From the NCBI GenBank assembly GCA_023436485.1, contig JAEZIU010000124.1, positions 1 to 16,677 of the forward strand: a stretch of DNA of 16,677 nt, given 5' to 3'. The DNA comes from Bacillota bacterium (GTDB lineage Bacteria > Bacillota > Clostridia > Acetivibrionales > DSM-1351). Each line of letters begins with the position of its first letter. Within the stretch, counting starts at the first letter, position 1. Of this stretch, positions 7,707-13,982 are shown piece by piece. The notes beneath the pieces were generated by a model that was not told the DNA's origin, made no database searches, and saw only the letters and a list, made by a program, of their open reading frames with translations. The position numbers and the translations under genes were made by a program.

Positions 7707-7778
7707 ATAAGGGTTTTGGAGTGTAGTGCCCCAGTCTGTTTATGTTGGTGAGTGGGTACAATACTCTGAAACCCTTGT
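7707..7778 (+). ncRNA. Candidate structured RNA hairpin in the intergenic region
   Basis: Bases 7707-7731 pair with 7754-7778: 25 pairs with one mismatch (A7725/A7760) around a 22-base loop. Five of the pairs are G·U or U·G when read as plus-strand RNA (7708·7777, 7717·7768, 7718·7767, 7723·7762, 7728·7757); on the minus strand these would be A/C mismatches. No T run follows, so it is not an ordinary terminator. It could be a regulatory RNA, an mRNA processing element or a decayed pair of transposon-type inverted repeats. I recognise no known riboswitch class. Confidence 0.45.
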
Positions 7779-7898
7779 CTTATTGTTCGTGGTAACTTGT
7801 TCTTCTCTTTTTTACCTCTCGGCATAGTGATTTATAAAAACTGCCATCATATTTTAGAATTTATTTTAAAAAGTTACGATTTTTTCCTGCAGCATGAA

Positions 7899-7965
7899 GT
7901 GCAAAATTTTACAACTATATGCAAAAAGTACAATATTTTACAACGCAAGTGCAATTTTTTACAAA
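7899..7965. repeat. Operator-like direct repeats 1-3 upstream of the xylanase
   Basis: Three copies of a 17-base motif of the form GTRCAAnATTTTACAAn start at 7899, 7928 and 7949. Copy 1 is GTGCAAAATTTTACAAC, copy 2 GTACAATATTTTACAAC and copy 3 GTGCAATTTTTTACAAA. The core approaches the palindrome TGTAAAATTTTACA, so a dimeric DNA-binding protein could recognise it. Spacings are 29 and 21 bases. They lie 67-132 bases upstream of the candidate -35. Confidence 0.55.
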
Positions 7966-8030
7966 AACATCGACGCCAAATAGCAAATATGCACAAATTT
8001 TCGGTAAAATGTAGAAATATATTGTATAAT

Positions 8031-8059
8031 TTGACAAAGTAAAATATAATAAATATACA
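8031..8059 (+). promoter_or_regulatory. Candidate xylanase promoter
   Basis: A consensus -35 TTGACA (8031-8036), a 17-base spacer, then TATACA (8054-8059, 4/6). The start would fall near 8066, leaving a leader of about 125 bases. A perfect 10-bp inverted repeat, AGTAAAATAT (8038-8047) with ATATTTTACT (8060-8069), straddles the -10. Repeat copies 4 and 5 cover the -10 and the early leader, a repressor-like arrangement. Confidence 0.5.
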
Positions 8060-8092
8060 ATATTTTACTAGATTGGTACAAAATTTTACAAG
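8055..8092. repeat. Operator-like direct repeats 4-5 overlapping the xylanase promoter
   Basis: Two further copies of the same motif start at 8055 (ATACAATATTTTACTAG) and 8076 (GTACAAAATTTTACAAG). They are 21 bases apart, the same two-helical-turn spacing as copies 2 and 3. Copy 4 covers the candidate -10 and start site, and copy 5 lies just downstream. Confidence 0.55.
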
Positions 8093-8189
8093 TACTTAAT
8101 GGGGAGAACGGATTTACTCGAAACAATGCAGATATATATATCAGAGTGTCTGCTTTTGTTAATAAAAAATTTAGAGGAGAGATGTAAAA

Positions 8190-9881
8190 ATGTTGAACAA
8201 AGCAAAAAGCAAGTTCAAAAAGCTCGCAATAGCTGCAGTGATGTTAGCATCACTAATGATTCCAACTTCAGTTTTTGCGGGACAAACCATCAGTTCAAAC
8301 AATACTGGTTATGAGGGTAACTTCTACTGGTCATTCTGGACAGATGGTGGTGGATATGCTTCCATGACTTTAAACGGTGGTGGTAGCTACAGCACTAGCT
8401 GGAGCAATTGCGGTAACTTTACTGCAGGTAAAGGATGGAAAACAGGAGCAAACAGAGTAATTAATTTCTCAGGTTCATTTAATGGCGGTAACAATGGTTA
8501 TTTAGCTGTTTACGGATGGACAAAGGATCCACTGGTTGAATATTACATAGTTGAAAACTATGGTTCTTGGACTCCTCCTGGAGGAACATCTGTTGGAACA
8601 ATTAATTCTGATGGAGGCACATATAACTTATATCGTACACAAAGAGTTAACCAACCTTCAATTGTTGGTACTGCAACTTTCTACCAATACTGGAGTGTAC
8701 GTACTTCAAAGAGATCTAGCGGAAGCGTAACTACTGCAAACCACTTCAATGCTTGGAAGAGCAAAGGCTGGAACATGGGTAGTCATGATTACCAGATAGT
8801 TGAAACTGAAGGTTACCAGAGCAGCGGTAACTCCAACATAACAGTAAGCGAAGGCAGCAGCACTGGCGGAGATACTGGTGGAAATACTGGTGGAAATACT
8901 GGTGGAAATACAGGCGGAAATACCGGTGGAACTACTGGCGGAGTTACCTTGAATTCATGGCAGTGCAACAACCGTACCAGCAGCCTAAACTCATGGACAG
9001 GTGCTGTAGGCGGTTGGAAAGTTGGCGATTGGATGGAATTCGACAACGTTAATCTTTCAGGTGCAACTTTCTTAAACTTCAATCTTGCAGCTGCATCAGG
9101 CGGTAGCTTCAAAGTAGTTACTGACAGTTACTCCGGAACACAAATTGGTTCACTAAATTTCACCTCAACTGGTGGTTGGGATACTTATACAAACCAAAGT
9201 TGTAACCTAAGCAGTGTAAGCGGAAGCCACAATCTATATATCATTTGTACTAGTGGTACAGCTAACATCGGAACTATGACACTTGGAACTTCAGGTTCAA
9301 CAGGCGGAAATACAGGCGGAACTACCGGCGGAACTAACGGTAATGTTTATCTTTGCTTTGATGATGGTCCAAATAACAGCAACTCAGCTACCCTTATAAG
9401 TGCTCTAAAGAGTGCAGGAGCTAACCAAGCTACATTTTTTGTATGGGGTAACAGAATCAGCAGTAACTCAACTGGCTGGAGCGCTTATACAAATTCAGGA
9501 TTCAGTCTACAAAACCATAGCTGGACTCACTCCCATATGACTAGCTGGAGCTACCAACAGGTTTATAACGACCTACAACAATGCAACACAGCTATTAAAA
9601 ATGCTGGAAAACCTGCTCCTACTAAGGTTAGATTACCTTATCTTGAGAGCAACTCCACCATTCAACAGGCTTGTTCAGCACTGGGCTTGACAGTAGTATC
9701 ACCTAATGTTGATAGCCAGGACTGGAACGGAGCAAGCACACAATCAATCGTTAGCGCTTGCAACAGCTTGAATGCTAATGGTAATGTATTGATGCATGAT
9801 GCTTACACAACAACTAATGCAGCTATTCCTACTATCGTTCAGAATCTTAAAAACCGCGGACTTGGTTTCGCACAATATTAA
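8190..9881 (+). CDS. Secreted trimodular xylanase: GH11 endo-1,4-beta-xylanase - CBM6 - CE4 deacetylase
   Basis: A 563-residue protein. RBS GAGGAGA (8174-8180) precedes ATG 8190 by nine bases; an ATG directly followed by TAA (8182-8187) lies between and is too close to the RBS to be the start. Signal peptide 1-30 (SVFA-G). The GH11 domain (about 31-221) has nucleophile E117 in DPLVEYYIVENYGSW and acid/base E207 in VETEGYQSSGN. A TGGN linker (226-251) leads to a CBM6-like domain (about 252-368, GGWKVGDWMEFDNV) that should bind xylan. A second TGG linker (371-383) joins a CE4/NodB domain (384-563): D391-D392 in CFDDGP, metal-binding H443 and H447 (NHSWTH), R481 (RLPYLES), D508 region (DSQDWNG) and H536 (VLMHDA). 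CE4 partners of GH11 are acetylxylan esterases. C. thermocellum XynA has the same order with a dockerin between CBM6 and CE4; here a linker replaces it, implying a free secreted enzyme. Confidence 0.95.
   Translation: MLNKAKSKFKKLAIAAVMLASLMIPTSVFAGQTISSNNTGYEGNFYWSFWTDGGGYASMTLNGGGSYSTSWSNCGNFTAGKGWKTGANRVINFSGSFNGGNNGYLAVYGWTKDPLVEYYIVENYGSWTPPGGTSVGTINSDGGTYNLYRTQRVNQPSIVGTATFYQYWSVRTSKRSSGSVTTANHFNAWKSKGWNMGSHDYQIVETEGYQSSGNSNITVSEGSSTGGDTGGNTGGNTGGNTGGNTGGTTGGVTLNSWQCNNRTSSLNSWTGAVGGWKVGDWMEFDNVNLSGATFLNFNLAAASGGSFKVVTDSYSGTQIGSLNFTSTGGWDTYTNQSCNLSSVSGSHNLYIICTSGTANIGTMTLGTSGSTGGNTGGTTGGTNGNVYLCFDDGPNNSNSATLISALKSAGANQATFFVWGNRISSNSTGWSAYTNSGFSLQNHSWTHSHMTSWSYQQVYNDLQQCNTAIKNAGKPAPTKVRLPYLESNSTIQQACSALGLTVVSPNVDSQDWNGASTQSIVSACNSLNANGNVLMHDAYTTTNAAIPTIVQNLKNRGLGFAQY
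8865..8942 (+). repeat. 12-base tandem repeat encoding the TGGN linker
   Basis: Six or so units of a 12-base repeat, variants of GGAAATACTGGT, encode the Thr-Gly-Gly-Asn linker between GH11 and CBM6. A shorter related run encodes the second linker at about 9300-9338. Such arrays change length by slippage in units of four residues without shifting the frame. Confidence 0.85.
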
Positions 9882-9897
9882 AAACTGAAATAGTCTC

Positions 9898-9927
9898 AAA
9901 AGTCGCCTGTTTTTTCAGGCGGCTTTT
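9898..9927 (+). terminator. Terminator after the xylanase
   Basis: AAAAGTCGCCTG (9898-9909) pairs with CAGGCGGCTTTT (9916-9927), 12 pairs with one G·U and a six-T loop. The T run is in the 3' arm. It lies 16 bases past the stop codon. Confidence 0.9.
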
Positions 9928-10046
9928 GTCTTGACTATGTCTCCATATTAGCTTCAAGTTCCTAGTGTGCCGTTGGAGTCAGATTTTGATATTTTTATTT
10001 AAGCAATATTTTTGTAGCAGCCCTTTTATTTACAAAAAAATTGTAT

Positions 10047-10075
10047 CTTATAATAACTTTCGATATTATTATAAG
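10047..10075. promoter_or_regulatory. Inverted repeat / candidate promoter element before the propeller gene
   Basis: CTTATAATAA (10047-10056) is perfectly inverted as TTATTATAAG (10066-10075) around a nine-base spacer, and TTATTATAA recurs at 10086-10094. The left arm contains a consensus TATAAT (10049-10054), though no good -35 stands 17 bases before it. Alternatively TTGTAT (10041) with TATTAT (10064) forms a weak promoter. Either way the repeat would overlap the promoter. The remainder of 9882-10170 holds only the xylanase terminator. Confidence 0.35.
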
Positions 10076-10170
10076 GTAAATTTTGTTATTATAAATAAAA
10101 AGGCACTGAAATTTATACACGCACGAAAGGGTTTGCAAAATAGCTGGTTATAAATAAGGAGGAGAAAAAC

Positions 10171-11976
10171 ATGAAGAAGATTAACAGAACCTTACTACTT
10201 AAGTCATTTCTAGCAATTGTGGCTCTGTTATTGGTTGTGTCTGTAATATTATTTATACCCCAAAAGTCATCATCTGAACCTTGGGTACAAACCAATGGAC
10301 CATATGGCGGTTACATTCATTGCTTTGCAATCGAGGGTAAGGATATTTTTGCCGGGACCGAAGGAAATGGTGTTTTTCATTCAACCGATAACGGAACAAG
10401 CTGGAACGAGGTCAATTCCGGATTGACAAGTAAGAATGTATATTCTTTGGCTATTAATGGCACGAATATTATTGCCGGAACCAATGGCGGTGTTTATATC
10501 TCCAACGACAACGGTGTAAGCTGGAAGTTGGACAATTCAGACTTGAAAAATACTATTGTCCTCTCACTTGCTGCCAGTGGTACAAATATTTTTGCAGGAA
10601 CCAGCAGCGGTGTTTTTCTTTCCACAGACAACGGTGCAAATTGGAAAGCAGCCAATTCTGGTTTATCATTCATCAGTGTCAATTCATTGGCTATAAGTGG
10701 CAATAATATCTTTGCCGGAACTGAGGATGGTGGTATTTTTATTTCCACCAACAACGGTGAAAGCTGGAGTCCGGTTAATTCAGGTTTGACAACTAAACAA
10801 ATCAATTCCATCACCGTCAGAGGAACAACAATCTTTGCCGGAACTTATGGCCAAGGTGTTTTTGTTTCTACCAATAATGGACAAAGTTGGAATGCAGTTA
10901 ACACAGGTTTGACAAATAATCATGTTTACTCTCTTGTTTGCAGTGGTAATAATATCTTTGCCGGTACAGATGACGGTATTTTTCTTTCCACTAACAACGG
11001 TACAAGCTGGAATGCGGTTAACTCCGGTTTGACAAACAAATATGTATTCTCTCTTGCTGTCGATGACAATAATATCTTCGCCGGAACCAATGGTGGTGGA
11101 GTATTTCTTTCAAATGATAATGGGACAAGCTGGAGAGGGGTCAATTCCGGTTTGACAAATACCCATGTTGGTTCTATCACCATGAAAGATACGTCCATTT
11201 TTGCCGGAACTAATGGTGCAGGTGCATTTTTGTCTGACAATAATGGTAAAAGTTGGAAAGAGATTAATTCAGGTTTGACTAACCCCTATGTTTTCTCTCT
11301 AGCCGTCAGTGGTACCAATATCTTTGCCGGAACTAATGGTGGGGGCGTTTTTCTTTCAACTAACAATGGGACAAACTGGAGAGAAGTCAATTCAGGTTTG
11401 ACAAATAAATATGTCTACTCTCTAGCCGTCAGTGGTACCAATATCTTTGCCGGAACTTTGGGCGGTGGTGTTTTTCTATCTACCGACAACGGAACAAGCT
11501 GGAGCCCAGTTAATTCAGGCCTTCCGAATGCTAATGTTGGATCTCTTGCCGTAATCGATAAAAATATCTTTGTTGGAACTTTTGGTAATGGTGTTTTTCT
11601 TTCCAATGACAACGGAACAAGCTGGAAAGAGGTCAATTCAGGTTTGACAAACACTCAGATATTTTCTCTTGTTACGAACGGCACAAATATTTTCGCCGGA
11701 ACTCCTGATAGTGGTGTTTTTCGTTCTACCGACAACGGCACAAGCTGGCACCCGGTTAATTCAGGACTGACTAATCCCAAAATTGACTGCCTGGCAGCTA
11801 GTGGTAAAACAGTCTTTGCCGGAACTTATGGTGGTGAGGCTTTTATTTCCACTAATGATGGGAAAAGCTGGAGAGCAGAGAATTCAGGATTGGAAAATAT
11901 CGATGTCTATTCATTTGGCGTAAGCGGTTCTAATATCTTTGCCGGAACTAATGGTAAGGGTATTTGGGTAAGATAG
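10171..11976 (+). CDS. Exported Asp-box beta-propeller protein, about 14 blades
   Basis: A 601-residue protein with RBS AAGGAGGAG (10156-10164) and an N-terminal signal or membrane anchor (hydrophobic about residues 8-30). From residue 58 on it is built of 13 full repeats of about 41 residues plus a partial fourteenth. Each reads roughly NIFAGTNGGGVFLSTNNGTS then W-x-x-V-N-S-G-L-T-N-x-x-V-x-S-L-A-V-S-G-T. The S-T-D/N-N-G-x-S-W segment is an Asp-box (BNR) turn. The N-terminal segment WVQTNGPYGGYIHCFAIEGK matches the second half of a repeat, and the C-terminal NIFAGTNGKGIWVR matches the first half. They could close a ring in the usual velcro manner, giving 14 blades or two seven-bladed propellers. 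No catalytic residues are recognisable. A carbohydrate-binding or protein-scaffold role is possible given the xylanase next door (inference). It forms its own unit between two terminators. Confidence 0.85.
   Translation: MKKINRTLLLKSFLAIVALLLVVSVILFIPQKSSSEPWVQTNGPYGGYIHCFAIEGKDIFAGTEGNGVFHSTDNGTSWNEVNSGLTSKNVYSLAINGTNIIAGTNGGVYISNDNGVSWKLDNSDLKNTIVLSLAASGTNIFAGTSSGVFLSTDNGANWKAANSGLSFISVNSLAISGNNIFAGTEDGGIFISTNNGESWSPVNSGLTTKQINSITVRGTTIFAGTYGQGVFVSTNNGQSWNAVNTGLTNNHVYSLVCSGNNIFAGTDDGIFLSTNNGTSWNAVNSGLTNKYVFSLAVDDNNIFAGTNGGGVFLSNDNGTSWRGVNSGLTNTHVGSITMKDTSIFAGTNGAGAFLSDNNGKSWKEINSGLTNPYVFSLAVSGTNIFAGTNGGGVFLSTNNGTNWREVNSGLTNKYVYSLAVSGTNIFAGTLGGGVFLSTDNGTSWSPVNSGLPNANVGSLAVIDKNIFVGTFGNGVFLSNDNGTSWKEVNSGLTNTQIFSLVTNGTNIFAGTPDSGVFRSTDNGTSWHPVNSGLTNPKIDCLAASGKTVFAGTYGGEAFISTNDGKSWRAENSGLENIDVYSFGVSGSNIFAGTNGKGIWVR
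10342..11973 (+). repeat. Tandem DNA repeat of about 123 bases in the propeller gene
   Basis: The propeller blades are repeated at DNA level with a period of about 120-123 bases. Bases 11295-11334 and 11418-11457 are identical over 40 bases, exactly 123 apart, which suggests recent duplication or gene conversion within the array. Blades toward the ends are more diverged. Confidence 0.9.
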
Positions 11977-12023
11977 GGTGGAGGTTCAGTAGTTTAAAAA
12001 TTCAAACTTTGAAAAGGATATAT

Positions 12024-12056
12024 AAAAGCCGTTCCTGATTCTATGGAACGGCTTTT
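12024..12056. terminator. Terminator after the propeller gene, possibly bidirectional
   Basis: AAAAGCCGTTCC (12024-12035) pairs perfectly with GGAACGGCTTTT (12045-12056) around a nine-base loop. The A and T flanks would let it also serve the converging chemoreceptor gene. Confidence 0.9.
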
Positions 12057-12142
12057 TGTGCATAAACAATATTAATGTTATGAGTCTATTACTTAATATA
12101 TGAGTATCTTGCATCTCACTTGGAAAACTATTGTTGGTATGG

Positions 12143-13639
12143 TTAAGCATTCGTAGAACTCACCATTTTCTTAAGGCCTTCACTTAATTCTCGTATTTCA
12201 TATAAAGAATTACCAATTTGGATTATTTGGACATTTTCATTTTCAATCGTAGCTAATACTTCTTCAGTAGATGCCGCATTTTGTTCTGATATACTTGCTA
12301 TATTTTCCATATCATGTTGAACAATTAAAAACTTATCTGCAACTACTTCAATATTATTTAATCCTTTTGAGATTTCAGTGTTTGTATCAGCAAAAGCGTC
12401 TTTAATTTCATTAAAATACGATGATATATTGTTTATGAGTTCTTTGCCTTCTTTTACTGCATTACTGCCTTGATTAACCTTTTCAAATGCTTCTTTCGAC
12501 TTATTAGATAATGCTGTTGTTACCTGTGTTATATCATTTACTATGTGTGTACTTTGATCGGCCAGCTTTCTTACCTCATCAGCAACAACAGCAAATCCTT
12601 TTCCGTGCTCTCCTGCACGAGCTGATTCAATAGCAGCATTAAGCGCTAAAAGGTTTGTTTGTTCTGCAATATGTGATATCCCTTCTAATAAGTTGTTTAC
12701 CGTCTCCATACTCGATTGAAGCTCAAATACAGTAGTATTAGCTGTAGTTATAGAATCGCTTATAATATTAATCTGATTATTTATTTGTTGCATTCTATCC
12801 CAGCCATCACTGACCTTTTCACTAACTATATCAGCTTTGTTTGATATACCTTTAGATATATCACGGGTTTCATATACCATTTTTAATGAATCCGTCATTG
12901 TTTCATTTACGCCATAAACGCTAGCAGCTTCTTCTTGTATAGATTTAGCCATCTCCTGAATTGAAACAGTTATATTTTTACTTGATTCAGTTATAAAACT
13001 TACATTACTATTCAACTCGCTTATACTATTATCTATAGTAAGAGTACCGGATTCTACTTTTGTAAAAGTATCCTGCAATTTATTCAATAGTTCTCCAGTA
13101 TGTACTTCTTTTTGAAAGCCTTCATTGACCAGAGCTCTTCCCCATTTACTCAAAAAATATAAAAGAACGATGGTAGCATCAAGGATTATTATTAGAAAAA
13201 GAAAGTCTTCCACATCAGTGCCGGGACCTGATATGCTATCGGGTCTGGCTAAAAAAACAACAAGCAACGATACATTTAATATAACTCCATGTGCTATTGT
13301 AATCTCTTTTTTAAAGTATAGTGCCATTAGTCCGACGGTACATAAAATTATATAGTGTCTACTCAGCTGAAATCCATATAAGTATAAAAGCAGACACATG
13401 CTTACACCTGGCACTGCTCCAAAAAACAAGCCCTTAATATAGTCATTTGTTCGTAAATAGTAATTTATAATGCCAAGAATAATACATGCTGAGGCTCGCA
13501 TAGCAAGTGTAAGTCCGGCATGTATTCCCCCTGCTATGGTTGCATCAATAACCATGGCAAATACTATTAAGCATGTTGTAATAAGACTTACCTTGTGAAC
13601 TCTTTTAACATTATATGTATCCTGATATGTATTCTGCAT
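12143..13639 (-). CDS. Methyl-accepting chemotaxis protein, six-TM, no HAMP
   Basis: A 498-residue receptor with RBS AGGAGGG (complement of 13644-13650). The N-terminal 165 residues form about six TM helices (18-38, 43-62, 67-90, 92-108, 114-131, 144-165) joined by short loops, so there is no extracellular ligand-binding domain. Signal sensing must involve the membrane domain itself or a partner protein. The cytoplasmic coiled coil (about 180-498) has the conserved hairpin tip IAEQTNLLALNAAIESARAG (324-343) and GKGFAVVADEVRKLA (346-360), which bind CheW and CheA. I see no HAMP domain between the last TM and the coiled coil and no C-terminal pentapeptide for CheR docking. No other chemotaxis gene is nearby. 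It converges with the propeller gene. The family call is firm; the stimulus is unknown. Confidence 0.93.
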   Translation of the reverse strand: MQNTYQDTYNVKRVHKVSLITTCLIVFAMVIDATIAGGIHAGLTLAMRASACIILGIINYYLRTNDYIKGLFFGAVPGVSMCLLLYLYGFQLSRHYIILCTVGLMALYFKKEITIAHGVILNVSLLVVFLARPDSISGPGTDVEDFLFLIIILDATIVLLYFLSKWGRALVNEGFQKEVHTGELLNKLQDTFTKVESGTLTIDNSISELNSNVSFITESSKNITVSIQEMAKSIQEEAASVYGVNETMTDSLKMVYETRDISKGISNKADIVSEKVSDGWDRMQQINNQINIISDSITTANTTVFELQSSMETVNNLLEGISHIAEQTNLLALNAAIESARAGEHGKGFAVVADEVRKLADQSTHIVNDITQVTTALSNKSKEAFEKVNQGSNAVKEGKELINNISSYFNEIKDAFADTNTEISKGLNNIEVVADKFLIVQHDMENIASISEQNAASTEEVLATIENENVQIIQIGNSLYEIRELSEGLKKMVSSTNA

Positions 13640-13885
13640 AAGACCCTCCTAGACATACAGTCTGATATATTTACAAATATAGACACAAGTGAGTTATCGT
13701 ACACCTTTTATAATCTGCTATGCATGACCAAATACTAAATGTACTTGCTAAATATGTATCTATAATTGTATCCATTTTTATATCGTATAAATAATCAATA
13801 TTCTTAATACGAAATATTACATTATTCGACTTAATTTGCATATGGTGAAATTCATATTGAAAAAACTTATATTACAAAAAATTAA

Positions 13886-13914
13886 TTGCTGTTTAAATCT
13901 AAAATAATTATACT
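13886..13914 (+). promoter_or_regulatory. Candidate rfbB promoter
   Basis: TTGCTG (13886-13891), a 17-base spacer and TATACT (13909-13914, 5/6) lie about 70 bases before ATG 13983. The rest of the divergent 343-base gap (13640-13982) is very AT-rich, and I see no other convincing element in it beyond the two ribosome-binding sites. Confidence 0.4.
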
Positions 13915-13982
13915 AAAATTACCGTAACTCAAAGCAATTAACCTTGAACCATTGTAACAGCATTGATTTCGTAGGAGGTTAT

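Noticed and set aside
7797..8042. 81-codon open frame in the xylanase upstream region
   Set aside because: It begins at TTG without an RBS, has biased composition, and runs through the direct-repeat array, whose copies explain its repeated residues.
7899..8092. Possible CRISPR array
   Set aside because: Copies are 17 bases, imperfect, irregularly spaced (29, 21, 106, 21), and no cas genes are present.
8099..8314. 71-codon open frame overlapping the xylanase start
   Set aside because: Overlaps the xylanase signal peptide in another frame and has no RBS; the xylanase frame is certain.
8813..9112. Pro-rich antisense open frame (PPVFPPVF repeats)
   Set aside because: It is the shadow of the TGGN linker on the opposite strand.
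10494..11654. Three antisense open frames with repeated sequence
   Set aside because: They mirror the propeller repeats and lack start signals.
10342..11973. Possible CRISPR or satellite array
   Set aside because: The 123-base periodicity is in frame and encodes beta-propeller blades.
13694..13721. Sigma-D (flagellar) promoter for the chemoreceptor
   Set aside because: TACGATAA on the minus strand resembles the -10, but no TAAA is found 14-16 bases before it.
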